From Gammaproteobacteria bacterium (GTDB lineage: Bacteria; Pseudomonadota; Gammaproteobacteria; Chromatiales; Chromatiaceae), in NCBI GenBank assembly GCA_030066355.1, contig JASJBU010000054.1, forward strand, positions 1 to 39,686: a stretch of 39,686 nucleotides of DNA, in the 5' to 3' direction. Positions 26,250 to 35,330 of this stretch are shown piece after piece. Made by a program: the position numbers and the translations under genes. Every line of letters starts with the position of its first letter. The first letter of the stretch is position 1. Under the pieces are notes generated by a model. It did no database searches and was not told the origin of the DNA. It worked only from the letters and a program-made list of their open reading frames with translations.

Positions 26250-26927
26250 ATGAAGATGAATAAACTTGCCATGGCCTGTGGTGTTGCATTGCTCGGCATG
26301 ACCGCCCAGTCAATGGCCGAGATCAGCATGAACGTCGGCGCCACCAGCAATTACGTATGGCGCGGTATGACCCAGACTGATAATGGTGCGGCCATCTCCG
26401 GCGGTGTGGACTGGGAGAGCGATATGGGCGTCTACCTGGGTGCGTGGGCCTCTAATGCCTGGGATGATTACGAGCTCGATCTGTACGGCGGATACGCCGG
26501 TGAGGCCGGTGAATTCGGATATGACGTCGGTTTCATCTACTACACCTACACGGAAGATTCCGAATCAAATTTCTCCGAGCTCTATTTCAATGGCAGTTGG
26601 AATTTCCTCTCCTTCGGCATTGCCTATGCACTCTCCGCGGAAGATGCCGTGGAAGCGGTTGAAGAGGATTTCTATTACTACATCGGCGGTAGTTTCGATC
26701 TGCCCCAGGACTTCTCGTTAGGCGCCACCATCGGTTTTATCGAGCCTGACGGCCATGACGATGACATGGATTCCTTCATGCATTACCAAATTGATCTGAC
26801 CAAGAGCGCCGGTGACTTCGGTGATGTAACCCTGAGTCTGTCGGACACGGATCTGGATGGTAACGACGCGATTGCCGGTGAAGATGCCGATATGCGCTTC
26901 TTCGTCTCCTGGAGCAAGGGCTTCTAA
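26250..26927 (+). CDS. TorF family putative porin
   Basis: A 225-residue outer-membrane protein with a signal peptide ending in SMA (about residue 23). It then has the motif SNYVWRGMTQTDNGAAISGGVDW, the hallmark of the Gcw_chp/TorF putative porin family (R-G-x-T/S-Q, then a Gly-rich strand). The protein is acidic with alternating strands and ends in MRFFVSWSKGF, an outer-membrane C-terminal Phe. The gene is first in a sigma-54/NtrC-controlled unit with glnK and amtB, so it probably lets ammonium or other small nitrogen solutes through the outer membrane; that is inferred from context. The start is supported by AGAGGT ahead of the ATG. Confidence 0.9.
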   Translation: MKMNKLAMACGVALLGMTAQSMAEISMNVGATSNYVWRGMTQTDNGAAISGGVDWESDMGVYLGAWASNAWDDYELDLYGGYAGEAGEFGYDVGFIYYTYTEDSESNFSELYFNGSWNFLSFGIAYALSAEDAVEAVEEDFYYYIGGSFDLPQDFSLGATIGFIEPDGHDDDMDSFMHYQIDLTKSAGDFGDVTLSLSDTDLDGNDAIAGEDADMRFFVSWSKGF

Positions 26928-26954
26928 TCAAACCACTTCAACCAGCTAACAGCG

Positions 26955-26970
26955 ACCTGCTTAGGCAGGT
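26955..26970 (+). other. Intercistronic stem-loop between the porin gene and glnK
   Basis: ACCTGC-TTAG-GCAGGT forms a 6-bp hairpin 26 bases before the glnK start and has no T-run. It could be a processing or stability element that sets the ratio of porin to GlnK/AmtB mRNA. Confidence 0.5.
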
Positions 26971-26977
26971 TGGCTGA

Positions 26978-27334
<357 letters not shown>

Positions 27335-27363
27335 CCCAAGACTCATTTTTCTGGAGAAGTAAC

Positions 27364-28626
27364 GTGGAAGCGATTACACAGCTCAGTTACGCCCTGGATA
27401 CCTTCTACTTCCTGGTATCCGGTGCGCTTGTCATGTGGATGGCCGCGGGGTTTGCCATGCTCGAGGCCGGTCTGGTCCGAGCCAAGAATACCGCTGAAAT
27501 CCTTACCAAAAACATCGCCCTGTTCGCGGTTGCCTGCATCATGTACATGGTGATGGGCTACAACATCATGTACCCGGCGGACGGCAACGGGGTCATCCCG
27601 GCGCTGGATCTCAGTTTCATGTTCGGTGGTGACAATGCAGTCGCCGACGTGCTGGCCAGCAATGGTGAGACTTACTATTCGGGTATGTCCGATTTCTTCT
27701 TTCAGGTGGTGTTCGTAGCCACTGCCATGTCCATCGTCTCCGGTGCCGTGGCCGAGCGAATGAAGCTCTGGGCCTTCCTCGCCTTCGCAGTGGTGATGAC
27801 GGGTGTCATCTACCCGCTACAGGGCTACTGGAAATGGGGCGGCGGTTTTCTGGATGCGGCCGGTTTCAATGACTTCGCCGGATCCGGTGTGGTGCATCTG
27901 TGTGGTGCTGCAGCAGCGCTGGCCGGTGTCATCCTGCTCGGGGCACGCAAGGGTAAATACACTGCAGACGGGCGGGTTAACGCCATCCCTGGTGCCAACA
28001 TGCCCCTGGCCACCCTGGGTACCTTCATCCTCTGGCTGGGCTGGTTCGGCTTCAACGGCGGTTCCGAACTGAAGCTCTCAAACATAGAGGAGGCCAATGC
28101 CGTGGCCGCGGTCTTCGTCAACACCAACGCGGCCGCGGCCGGTGGCGTGGTGGCCGGTCTGATCACCGCCCGCCTGCTGTTCGGTAAGGCTGACTTGACC
28201 ATGGCCCTCAACGGTGCTTTGGCCGGCCTGGTGGCGATAACCGCGGAACCGCTGGCCCCAACCCCCTTGTGGGCAACCCTGGTCGGTGCCATCGGCGGTA
28301 TCCTGGTGGTCTTCTCGATTGTCACCATGGACAAGCTGAAGATCGACGATCCGGTGGGTGCCATCTCGGTGCATGGTGTGGTCGGCATGTGGGGACTGTT
28401 GGCCGTCCCGCTGTCGAACACTGATGCGACTTTCGGTGCGCAGCTGCTTGGTCTGGGTACCATCTTCGCCTGGACCTTCATCGCCAGCTTCATCGTCTGG
28501 ATGATCCTCAAGGTGGTCATGGGTATCCGGGTCAGTGAAGAGGAAGAATACGAGGGCGTGGATATCGGTGAGTGCGGCCTGGAGGCCTACCCGGAATTTA
28601 CCGGATCGCGAGGTTCGGGACTCTGA
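27364..28626 (+). CDS. amtB: Ammonium transporter AmtB
   Basis: A 420-residue Amt/Rh-type channel with 11 predicted membrane helices and no separate signal peptide. Conserved elements include MWMAAGFAMLEAGLVRAKNT near the start, the first pore histidine in FAGSGVVHLCGAAAAL, FGFNGGSEL, and the second pore histidine in GAISVHGVVGMWGLLAVPL. It conducts ammonium across the inner membrane and is blocked by GlnK. The start is GTG at 27364 with a GGAG site upstream. The cytoplasmic C-tail ends in EYPE-like and Gly-rich residues. It is the last gene of the operon and is followed by a strong terminator. Confidence 0.97.
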   Translation: MEAITQLSYALDTFYFLVSGALVMWMAAGFAMLEAGLVRAKNTAEILTKNIALFAVACIMYMVMGYNIMYPADGNGVIPALDLSFMFGGDNAVADVLASNGETYYSGMSDFFFQVVFVATAMSIVSGAVAERMKLWAFLAFAVVMTGVIYPLQGYWKWGGGFLDAAGFNDFAGSGVVHLCGAAAALAGVILLGARKGKYTADGRVNAIPGANMPLATLGTFILWLGWFGFNGGSELKLSNIEEANAVAAVFVNTNAAAAGGVVAGLITARLLFGKADLTMALNGALAGLVAITAEPLAPTPLWATLVGAIGGILVVFSIVTMDKLKIDDPVGAISVHGVVGMWGLLAVPLSNTDATFGAQLLGLGTIFAWTFIASFIVWMILKVVMGIRVSEEEEYEGVDIGECGLEAYPEFTGSRGSGL

Positions 28627-28652
28627 CAACAATAATCAATCCCCCCTAATTT

Positions 28653-28680
28653 ATGGGCGCCCTCGGCGCCCATTTTTTTT
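28653..28680 (+). terminator. Rho-independent terminator of amtB
   Basis: A 9-bp stem (ATGGGCGCC at 28653-28661 with GGCGCCCAT at 28665-28673), a three-base loop CTC and a run of T to 28680. Confidence 0.95.
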
Positions 28681-28737
28681 GTGCCAAGATTTGCTTCGAC
28701 TATGATCTGGGTGACAGTCGCTTTGGAATGTAAGGCA

Positions 28738-29184
28738 ATGAAGAGCAGTATCTCCATCCTATTACTGATGTTCTCCGGCCTGCTGGCTGCGGCCGAAGTC
28801 TACAAGTGGACGGACGAGCAAGGCCGGGTCCATTTCAGCGACCGTCCGCTCGATGAGAAATCCGAACAGGTGCAGGTTACTCCCTCGCCCCAGCTCAACC
28901 AGTCCCCTTTGGAGCAGGCCGAACGGGAAAAAAGGCGTCAGCGCCTGCTGGAGGTCTACCGGGAGGACCGGGCGAAGCAGCAGGCTCAGGCCGCGAAACG
29001 CAAACATGCCAAATTAGAAAAACAGCAAAAATGTCGGAATGCCAAAAGACGCCACGATCGATTCAACCATGCCGGCGGCATCTACGACGAAAACGAACAG
29101 GGTGAAAGGCGTTATCTGAATCAGCAGGAGCGGGCCCGTTTCATGACCGAATTGCAGGCCGAGATTGAGCGGTGGTGCGGGTAA
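28738..29184 (+). CDS. DUF4124 domain periplasmic protein
   Basis: A 148-residue protein with a signal peptide (cleavage near LLAAA, residue ~19). The mature protein begins at once with EVYKWTDEQGRVHFSDRP, the DUF4124 signature. The remainder is a charged helical stretch rich in Lys, Arg and Gln (REKRRQRLLEVYREDRAKQQ). Family members are periplasmic with unknown function. A GTG start at 28681 is possible but would lie in the amtB terminator; the ATG at 28738 follows GTAAGG. It precedes polA by 91 bases. Confidence 0.85.
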   Translation: MKSSISILLLMFSGLLAAAEVYKWTDEQGRVHFSDRPLDEKSEQVQVTPSPQLNQSPLEQAEREKRRQRLLEVYREDRAKQQAQAAKRKHAKLEKQQKCRNAKRRHDRFNHAGGIYDENEQGERRYLNQQERARFMTELQAEIERWCG

Positions 29185-29275
29185 GAGACTCAGGACCCTT
29201 CTCGCTGAAGGGGGCAAACCCGTCCAAAATCCGCTAACATCCCCTGCTTATTCACTGATTTCGACTGCCTAACCC

Positions 29276-31984
29276 ATGTCAGCATCCAAGCCCTTTGTCC
29301 TGGTGGACGGTTCTTCGTATCTGTTTCGTGCTTTTCATGTTCCCAACCTGCAGGCATTGACCAATTCCAAGGGCGAACCGACTGGTGCCATCATGGGCGT
29401 GGTCAACATGTTGCAGCGCCTGTTGAAGGAATACGATCCCGACCATATGGCGGTAGTGTTCGATGCACCGGGCGGTAGTTTTCGCAATGAGATCTATCCC
29501 GAGTACAAGGCCAACCGCCCCCCCATGCCTGAGGAACTGCGCTGCCAGATAGAACCCTTGCACGATATCATCCGCGCCATGGGGCTGCCGTTGCTGGTGA
29601 TCGAGGGGGTGGAAGCGGACGATGTCATCGGCACTTTGGCCAAGCAGGCCAGTGAACTCGGTATGGATACCCTGATCTCCACCGGGGACAAGGACATGGC
29701 ACAATTGGTCGATCAGCATGTGAGCCTGGTCAACACCATGTCCGAGACCTTTACCGATCGGCAGGGGGTGATCGATAAGTTCGGTGTCACACCGGAGCAG
29801 ATCATCGACTATCTGGCCCTGGTGGGGGATACCTCTGACAATATCCCTGGTGTACCAAAATGCGGACCGAAAACTGCCGCCAAGTGGCTCAACGAGTACG
29901 CTACGCTGGAAAATCTCATGGCCCATGCTGACGGGATCAAAGGCAAGATCGGGGAAAACCTGCGGGCAAGCCTGGAGCAACTGCCGCTCTCCAAGGAGCT
30001 GGCCACGATCAAGCTCGATGTGGAGCTGGAAAAGGGTCCTCAGGAGTATCTGCCGGAACAACCGGATAGCGAACGACTGCGGGAGCACTACACCCGTATG
30101 GAGGCCAGCCGACTGCTGTCGAGCCTGGAAGACGGGGGTGAGTACCCAACTCAAGCAACAGCCCCCCGTGTGGCGGCGGACTATGAAGTGCTGCTCGACG
30201 AACAGCGCTTTCTGCAGTGGTTGCAGCGACTCGAGGATGCCGAGCTGTTCGCCTTCGACACCGAGACCACCAGCCTGGAATACATGCAGGCGGAGCTGGT
30301 GGGTGTCTCCTTTGCAACGGAACCGGGCTATGCCGCTTATGTCCCGGTGGCCCATGATTATCCTGGTGCTCCACAACAGCTTCCGCGAGAGTGGGTGCTT
30401 ACTAAACTGAAGCCGTTATTGGAAAATCCGGCACGGAAAAAGGTCGGACAGAATCTCAAATATGACATGAGCGTGTTGGCCAATTATGGAATCGAACTGC
30501 AAGGTGTCACCTTCGATACCATGCTTGAATCCTATGTGCTGGATTCCACGGCTACCCGCCACGATATGGACTCCCTGGCGAAGAAATACCTGAACCACGA
30601 TACCATTCACTTCGAGGATATCGCCGGCAAGGGCAAGAAACAGCTGACCTTCAATCAGATCGACTTGGAACAGGCCGGGCCCTATGCGGCGGAGGATGCG
30701 GACATCACCCTGCGTCTGCATCAGACCCTCTGGGGGAGACTGGCAAGTGAGGAATCATTATCGAATCTGCTCACTGACTTGGAGGTTCGCCTGGTTCCGG
30801 TGCTCTCCCGCATGGAACGTAATGGGGTACTCATCGACACTGAGATGCTCAATCAACAGAGCCGGGAACTGGCCCAGGGCATGCACGATGTGGAACAAAA
30901 AGCTTATGAGATTGCCGGGCACAATTTCAACCTGGGGTCACCCAAACAGATCGGTGAGATCTTTTTCAACGAACTGAAGTTGCCCGTGGTGGCCAAGACG
31001 CCGAAAGGGGCCCCTTCCACCGCCGAATCGGTGCTAATGGAACTGGCGGAGCAGGGCCATGAGCTGCCTGCGCTGATCTTGGAGCACCGCAGCCTGTCCA
31101 AACTGAAGTCCACCTATACGGACAAACTGCCGGAGATGATCGATCCCGGCACGGGGCGGGTGCACACTTCTTATCATCAGGCGGTGGCGGCGACCGGTCG
31201 GCTTTCCTCTTCGGATCCCAATCTGCAGAACATACCCGCAAGGACTGAGGCAGGCCGGCGTATCCGCCAGGCGTTCATCCCTGAGCCCGGCTGGAAGATG
31301 GTGGCCGCAGATTACTCCCAGATCGAGCTGCGCATCATGGCCCATCTTTCCGGGGACCAGGGTCTGCTGTCGGCCTTTGCCGAAGGCAAGGATATCCACC
31401 AGGCCACCGCCGCGGAGGTGTTCGGTGAAACCTTGGATCAGGTGACGGCGGATCAGCGGCGCTCGGCCAAGGCGATCAACTTCGGTCTGATCTACGGCAT
31501 GTCCGCCTTCGGTCTGGCGAAACAGCTGGGCATAGAGCGCAACGCCGCCCAGGAATATGTAGACCTCTATTTTCAGCGTTATCCGGGGGTCAGGGAGTTC
31601 ATGGAGCGTATCCGCGCCGAGGCGCATGACATGGGATATGTGGAGACCCTGTTCGGGCGACGTCTCTATCTGCCCGAGATCAATGCCCGCAACCACCAGC
31701 GCCGCACAGCGGCGGAGCGGACCGCAATCAACGCACCGATGCAGGGGACCGCCGCGGACATCATCAAACGGGCGATGTTGGCGGTGGACGACTGGCTGCA
31801 ACGGGATCGACCGGCGGCGCGGCTGTTGATGCAGGTTCATGATGAATTGGTTCTGGAGGTCAAGGAGGATATGCTGGAGGATGCCTGTGGAGAACTGGTC
31901 GGACACATGGAAACGGCCGCTGAACTCTCCGTGCCTTTGGTGGTGGATCTGGGAGTCGGGGATAACTGGGATGAGGCGCATTGA
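29276..31984 (+). CDS. polA: DNA polymerase I
   Basis: A 902-residue full-length family A polymerase with three domains. The 5'-nuclease domain (about 1-290) contains [22 protein letters not shown] and [18 protein letters not shown]. The 3'-5' exonuclease is active-looking, with FDTETTSLE near 323 and KYDMSV. The polymerase domain has motif [12 protein letters not shown] (~676), motif [21 protein letters not shown] (~724) and motif [12 protein letters not shown] (~851). It functions in Okazaki fragment processing and repair. The stop codon overlaps a TTG that begins a small membrane ORF. Confidence 0.98.
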   Translation: MSASKPFVLVDGSSYLFRAFHVPNLQALTNSKGEPTGAIMGVVNMLQRLLKEYDPDHMAVVFDAPGGSFRNEIYPEYKANRPPMPEELRCQIEPLHDIIRAMGLPLLVIEGVEADDVIGTLAKQASELGMDTLISTGDKDMAQLVDQHVSLVNTMSETFTDRQGVIDKFGVTPEQIIDYLALVGDTSDNIPGVPKCGPKTAAKWLNEYATLENLMAHADGIKGKIGENLRASLEQLPLSKELATIKLDVELEKGPQEYLPEQPDSERLREHYTRMEASRLLSSLEDGGEYPTQATAPRVAADYEVLLDEQRFLQWLQRLEDAELFAFDTETTSLEYMQAELVGVSFATEPGYAAYVPVAHDYPGAPQQLPREWVLTKLKPLLENPARKKVGQNLKYDMSVLANYGIELQGVTFDTMLESYVLDSTATRHDMDSLAKKYLNHDTIHFEDIAGKGKKQLTFNQIDLEQAGPYAAEDADITLRLHQTLWGRLASEESLSNLLTDLEVRLVPVLSRMERNGVLIDTEMLNQQSRELAQGMHDVEQKAYEIAGHNFNLGSPKQIGEIFFNELKLPVVAKTPKGAPSTAESVLMELAEQGHELPALILEHRSLSKLKSTYTDKLPEMIDPGTGRVHTSYHQAVAATGRLSSSDPNLQNIPARTEAGRRIRQAFIPEPGWKMVAADYSQIELRIMAHLSGDQGLLSAFAEGKDIHQATAAEVFGETLDQVTADQRRSAKAINFGLIYGMSAFGLAKQLGIERNAAQEYVDLYFQRYPGVREFMERIRAEAHDMGYVETLFGRRLYLPEINARNHQRRTAAERTAINAPMQGTAADIIKRAMLAVDDWLQRDRPAARLLMQVHDELVLEVKEDMLEDACGELVGHMETAAELSVPLVVDLGVGDNWDEAH

Positions 31985-32151
31985 GCACGCCAATCTGGAA
32001 ACGCAGCCGGTCCTTACGCTATGCCATCTACGCTTGTTTGGGACTGCCTTTGCTGTGGTTCAAGCTCTTTGAGGGTTTGATTTTGCTCCTATTGGTCGCC
32101 TTTGTTGTGGAGTTCGCCTGTTTTCCGGGCAAAAATGCCTCGAGGGAATGA
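31981..32151 (+). CDS. Small predicted membrane protein overlapping the polA stop
   Basis: A 56-residue ORF beginning with TTG in the overlap TTGA with the polA stop (four-base overlap). The protein starts [20 protein letters not shown], has one or two hydrophobic segments ([19 protein letters not shown] and [18 protein letters not shown]) and a short polar tail ending in NASRE. No family is recognised. The overlap, an uninterrupted frame and a positively charged N-terminus preceding the hydrophobic stretch make it look like a translationally coupled gene rather than chance. The weak start codon and lack of a visible ribosome site beyond coupling leave this uncertain. Confidence 0.5.
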   Translation: MSTPIWKRSRSLRYAIYACLGLPLLWFKLFEGLILLLLVAFVVEFACFPGKNASRE

Positions 32152-32252
32152 TCGCACACCGCCAATACATCAGGATAATGTGATTAAAATCAAGGTATTG
32201 ATGTTTAAATCGGCGGGCACTGCAGGTCGCAGGAAAAAAATCTCAAGATCTA

Positions 32253-32281
32253 GGAACTTTCGAATCATCCACCAGTCATAA
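32253..32281 (+). promoter_or_regulatory. Sigma-E/AlgU-type promoter for the candidate sRNA
   Basis: GGAACTT (32253-32259) is an exact match to the sigma-E -35 core. It is followed after 16 bases by TCATAA (32276-32281), close to the TCTGA/TCTAA -10. The predicted start is about 32287. The element sits in the gap between polA and engB, where no other gene is seen. Confidence 0.65.
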
Positions 32282-32286
32282 ACTGT

Positions 32287-32406
32287 ACGTCGTACGACAG
32301 ACGGGCTGCTTTCCTCCCTTGCAGCCCACACTTCCCGGTAACCCCATCCGGGGAGATCCGGCCCCATCTGCTTTTCCCCTTTAGGCAGTGGGGCCTCCTT
32401 TTTTTT
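32287..32406 (+). ncRNA. Candidate ErsA/Spot 42-position sRNA with two pyrimidine-rich loops
   Basis: A transcript of about 120 nt is predicted from the sigma-E-type promoter to a strong terminator. The first hairpin has the perfect stem GGGCTGC/GCAGCCC (32303-32309 with 32321-32327) and the loop TTTCCTCCCTT. The terminator hairpin has the loop TTTTCCCCTTTAG. Both loops are complementary to Shine-Dalgarno sequences, a common sRNA seed type. The polA-engB gap is where enterobacteria and vibrios carry Spot 42 and pseudomonads carry ErsA, and ErsA is known to depend on AlgU (sigma-22). Function as a base-pairing RNA (probably Hfq-dependent) is inferred; the primary sequence was not matched to a family. 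Confidence 0.75.
32360..32406 (+). terminator. Rho-independent terminator of the candidate sRNA
   Basis: GGCCCCA (32360-32366) and CTGC (32368-32371) pair with GCAG (32385-32388) and TGGGGCC (32389-32395), giving 11 base pairs with one bulged T. Eight T follow at 32399-32406. It stops three bases before the end of the convergent engB. Confidence 0.92.
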
Positions 32407-32409
32407 ACC

Positions 32410-33012
32410 TCAATGTTCTCCCAGGTCAAACCAGCCATCGAGTACCCGATGGGCCTCGTCGATCCCCAGTTTCTTGGGTGAAGAAAAGAGCTGGACAGTG
32501 ATCTCGGGTTGGTCATCGAAGGCTTTGCGAATCTGTAGCAGGGTATTGCTGGCGGCCCCCCGCTTCAGTTTATCGGATTTGGTCAGGAGTATATGGGTTG
32601 GCAGGCCGTAGTGAATATTCCACTCCAGCATCTGCATGTCGAATTCTTTCAACGGATGGCGGGTATCCATCAGGAGAATCATGCCGCGCAGACAGGTCCG
32701 GTGTTCTATGTAGTCTGCCAGGGCGCCCTGCCATTGCCTTTTGATCTTTTCCGCCACCTTGGCGAAACCATAACCGGGCAGGTCAACCAGGCGACGCTGC
32801 TCATCCAGTTCGAAAAAGTTCAATAATTGAGTACGGCCTGGTGTCTTGCTGGTGCGCGCCAGACTCTTTTGGTTGCACAGGGTATTGAGTGCACTGGATT
32901 TGCCAGCATTGGAACGGCCAGCCAAGGCGACTTCCAGGCCTTCATCGGTAGGGGCTTGGTTGAGTCTCGCTGCGCTCGTCAAAAAGTGCGCCCGATGATA
33001 GTAAGGGTTCAT
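32410..33012 (-). CDS. engB: Ribosome biogenesis GTPase EngB (YihA/YsxC)
   Basis: A 200-residue TRAFAC GTPase. Walker A (G1) is GRSNAGKSS at 32-40, G2 is in KTPGRTQ (~57-62), G3 is DLPG at 77-80 followed by YGFAKV, and G4 is TKSD at 144-147. It is essential for assembly of the 50S subunit in bacteria studied. Transcribed towards polA and convergent with the candidate sRNA, the gene order matches E. coli and Pseudomonas. The hemerythrin gene lies upstream on the same strand, 57 bases away. Confidence 0.97.
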   Translation of the reverse strand: MNPYYHRAHFLTSAARLNQAPTDEGLEVALAGRSNAGKSSALNTLCNQKSLARTSKTPGRTQLLNFFELDEQRRLVDLPGYGFAKVAEKIKRQWQGALADYIEHRTCLRGMILLMDTRHPLKEFDMQMLEWNIHYGLPTHILLTKSDKLKRGAASNTLLQIRKAFDDQPEITVQLFSSPKKLGIDEAHRVLDGWFDLGEH

Positions 33013-33069
33013 GAGGACAGGTTATCTTGCAGGCATCTCATGAACCCTAATGCACAGCGCAGTGCCGGG

Positions 33070-33525
33070 TCAACTGCTCCAGAGCCGCTGGATCCAGGAT
33101 TTCTTTTTTAATTTGGCTTGGGCGCCAGCTTTTAGAAAGAAATCGCTGTAGGCCATATCTTCTTCCATGATGTGCTTGGTCAGCCAGTTCTTGAGAAAAT
33201 ACATCAGTTCGAAACCAATCGCGGTCTTTCCCGACGCGACCTTCTCCTGCAAGTCGACGACATGCTGCAGGAGCTCTTCATGCACGGCCTTGTGATTTTC
33301 ATAGTCCGGATAGTTGAGGATGCGCATCAGGCTCTCTTCAACGGCAAAATGGATGCGGGTGTATTCGGCCAACTCAGTGAGGATATCCTTGACGACATCA
33401 CTGCCATGGCGTTCATGAATTGCCTGATGCATGCGATTGACCAATTCGGCCAGGACCTTGTGCTGCTCATCAATCTCTTCGATGCCGACGCTGAGGGCGC
33501 CAGACCATTCTACGAATTTACTCAT
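33070..33525 (-). CDS. Bacteriohemerythrin
   Basis: A 151-residue single-domain hemerythrin. All seven di-iron ligands are present: H22 (DEQH), H59 and E63 (HFAVEE), H78 and H82 (HKAVHEE), H118 and D123 (HIMEEDM). It begins MSKFVEWSGALSVGIEEIDEQH, the classical start. It should bind O2 in the cytoplasm, for oxygen delivery or sensing; a microaerophilic lifestyle would fit. The C-terminal 20 residues are basic (KLKKKSWIQRLW) and lie outside the domain. A GGGAAG site precedes the ATG; a near-perfect 22-bp palindrome is further upstream. Confidence 0.95.
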   Translation of the reverse strand: MSKFVEWSGALSVGIEEIDEQHKVLAELVNRMHQAIHERHGSDVVKDILTELAEYTRIHFAVEESLMRILNYPDYENHKAVHEELLQHVVDLQEKVASGKTAIGFELMYFLKNWLTKHIMEEDMAYSDFFLKAGAQAKLKKKSWIQRLWSS

Positions 33526-33557
33526 TGATCTTCCCTTGATATGTAAGATTTGGTCGA

Positions 33558-33579
33558 GACTTTATGCCGGCATAGAGTC
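33558..33579. promoter_or_regulatory. Near-perfect 22-bp palindrome upstream of the hemerythrin gene
   Basis: GACTTTATGCC followed by GGCATAGAGTC pairs completely apart from one T-G pair. It is 33 bases before the hemerythrin start codon, inside the likely leader or promoter. It could be an operator or a 5' UTR hairpin; it does not match FNR, NorR or Fur consensus sequences. Confidence 0.45.
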
Positions 33580-33699
33580 TGTGACAGAAAATATGTGATT
33601 TATAAGTATAGGTGAAGGCCGTTCAATTGACTGAGAGTGCCTGTTCATTGGGTATAGGTGGCTTAATAAAGCAAACCTTGAAGCCGTAGATCGACGAAG

Positions 33700-34179
33700 T
33701 CAGTCAGAGCGTTGCCAATGGCCGGATTTCCCGCCCGATTTTTCGACCAGACGAACTCGGTTGATGGTCATGCCGCGATCCACCGCTTTGCACATGTCGT
33801 AGATGGTCAGCAGGGCGATCTGAGTGGCGCAGAGTGCTTCCATCTCCACGCCGGTCTGTCCTTTCGTCTCCACCTGACTGACACAATGGACCCGGTTGGT
33901 TGTCGGGTCCGGTGTGAGTTCGATATTCACCTTGGTGATAGCCAAGGGGTGGCAGAGTGGAATCAAGTCCGAGGTCTTCTTTGCCGCCATGATACCGGCA
34001 ATGCGGGCGATGCCCAGGACGTCTCCTTTCTTGTGTCCACCCTGCAGGATCAGTTCGAGTGTCTCGGGCTGCATGCTGATCCAGCCATCCGTGATGGCCA
34101 CCCGGTGGGTTATTGACTTGTCGCCCACATCCACCATATGGGCCTCACCGGAGGCGTTGAAGTGGGTGAGGTCGGACAT
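33700..34179 (-). CDS. moaC: Cyclic pyranopterin monophosphate synthase MoaC
   Basis: A 159-residue protein. It starts with [23 protein letters not shown] and contains [19 protein letters not shown], the LIPLCHPL motif and [16 protein letters not shown], all diagnostic of MoaC. With MoaA it converts GTP to cyclic pyranopterin monophosphate, the first step of molybdenum cofactor synthesis. Its start overlaps the stop of the phosphoesterase gene by one base (TGATG), so the two are coupled. No other moa gene is in the window. Confidence 0.97.
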   Translation of the reverse strand: MSDLTHFNASGEAHMVDVGDKSITHRVAITDGWISMQPETLELILQGGHKKGDVLGIARIAGIMAAKKTSDLIPLCHPLAITKVNIELTPDPTTNRVHCVSQVETKGQTGVEMEALCATQIALLTIYDMCKAVDRGMTINRVRLVEKSGGKSGHWQRSD

Positions 34180-34718
34180 CAGTAGCCTGCCTCACGCTCG
34201 ATGGCCTTGTCGACCTCCCGTTGTTCGAAACGCATGGTCTCGAGATCGGCGATCGCGAAGGTTGCGGGTGCGCGACCCACGCCGCCGATGGTGCCGGGAT
34301 TGATCAAGGGTGTCTTGCCACCCTTGATATTGTCCAGCTCTTCGTATTTGTACTTGTGGCTGTGACCGCAACAGACCAGGTCCCAGTCTCCGGTCGCGGC
34401 CATGGCGCGGGCATAGTGTGGATAATGGACAAGAAAGATTGAACGGCCGGCCAGCTGTACCCCTGCATCCATGCCGTGATAGTGAATGTTGGAGTCTTCA
34501 CGGTTGGCCAATCGGGCCAGGGAATAGAGATCACCGGTATTGTTGCCGTGGATCACGTGCACCGGTAGTCCGTATTTATCCAGGCAGTGCAGAGTGCTTG
34601 GGGCGACTACGTCACCACAGTGCAGCACCGCATCTACCCCCTCGTCCTTGGCGGCGGCGACCGCCGCATCCAGCAAAGGTATGTGATCATGACTGTCGGA
34701 TAGGATACAGACTTTCAA
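34179..34718 (-). CDS. YfcE/MJ0936-like metallophosphodiesterase
   Basis: A 179-residue calcineurin-like phosphoesterase. Metal ligands are in CILSDSHDH (start), [21 protein letters not shown] and [11 protein letters not shown], the set found in YfcE-type phosphodiesterases. YfcE hydrolyses model phosphodiesters; the natural substrate is unknown. Its stop overlaps the moaC start by one base, so they are an operon, but a link to molybdopterin synthesis is not established. Confidence 0.92.
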   Translation of the reverse strand: MKVCILSDSHDHIPLLDAAVAAAKDEGVDAVLHCGDVVAPSTLHCLDKYGLPVHVIHGNNTGDLYSLARLANREDSNIHYHGMDAGVQLAGRSIFLVHYPHYARAMAATGDWDLVCCGHSHKYKYEELDNIKGGKTPLINPGTIGGVGRAPATFAIADLETMRFEQREVDKAIEREAGY

Positions 34719-34781
34719 TTCGTTGCGCCTCGATATTGCGTTAGCGAGCTAGTCTAGCCGTCCAGGTCGCCTCAAAGCCGT

Positions 34782-35330
34782 TTAGAAATTGGGTTTTTCC
34801 GGTGCGTCCTGGTACATCTGGACGCTGTCGTTGATCTCCTGTTTGGCCTCATCGACACCATACCAGCCGTCCACGCGCACCCATTTGCCTTCGTCCAGAT
34901 CTTTGTAGTGTTCGAAGAAGTGCGAGATACGATTGAGCACCTCACCGGACAGGTCGCGGAATGTCTGCACGCTGCGGTAGGTCTTGCACAGTTTGTCCAC
35001 CGGCACTGCCAGCACCTTGGCGTCGTCACCTGATTCATCTGTCATCTTCAGAACCCCGACCGGCCGGCATCTGATTACTGAACCCGGGATCAGTGGGTAA
35101 GGGGTCAAGACCAGGACGTCCACCGGGTCGCCATCCGCGGAGAGGGTGTGGGGGACATAACCGTAATTGCAGGGGTAGTGCATGGCGGTGGACATGAAAC
35201 GGTCGACGAACATCGCGCCGGTATCCTTGTCCAGCTCATATTTCACCGGGTCGGAGTTGGCCGGTATCTCGATGATGACATTGATCTCATTGGGAAGGTT
35301 GGAGCCTGAGCTGACTCTGTCCAGGTTCAT
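34782..35330 (-). CDS. ppa: Inorganic pyrophosphatase, family I
   Basis: A 182-residue family I soluble pyrophosphatase. It has [18 protein letters not shown] at the N-terminus, [24 protein letters not shown] with the metal-binding aspartates, and DDAKVLAVP. Length is typical. It hydrolyses PPi to phosphate in the cytoplasm, releasing energy as heat. This is notable because pfp and hppA nearby would use the same PPi pool. The ATG at 35330 is the only good start. Confidence 0.97.
   Translation of the reverse strand: MNLDRVSSGSNLPNEINVIIEIPANSDPVKYELDKDTGAMFVDRFMSTAMHYPCNYGYVPHTLSADGDPVDVLVLTPYPLIPGSVIRCRPVGVLKMTDESGDDAKVLAVPVDKLCKTYRSVQTFRDLSGEVLNRISHFFEHYKDLDEGKWVRVDGWYGVDEAKQEINDSVQMYQDAPEKPNF

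Noticed and set aside
29196-29212. Hairpin CCCTTC/GAAGGG between the DUF4124 gene and polA
   Set aside because: The stem is only six base pairs with no T-run afterwards, so a terminator cannot be supported.
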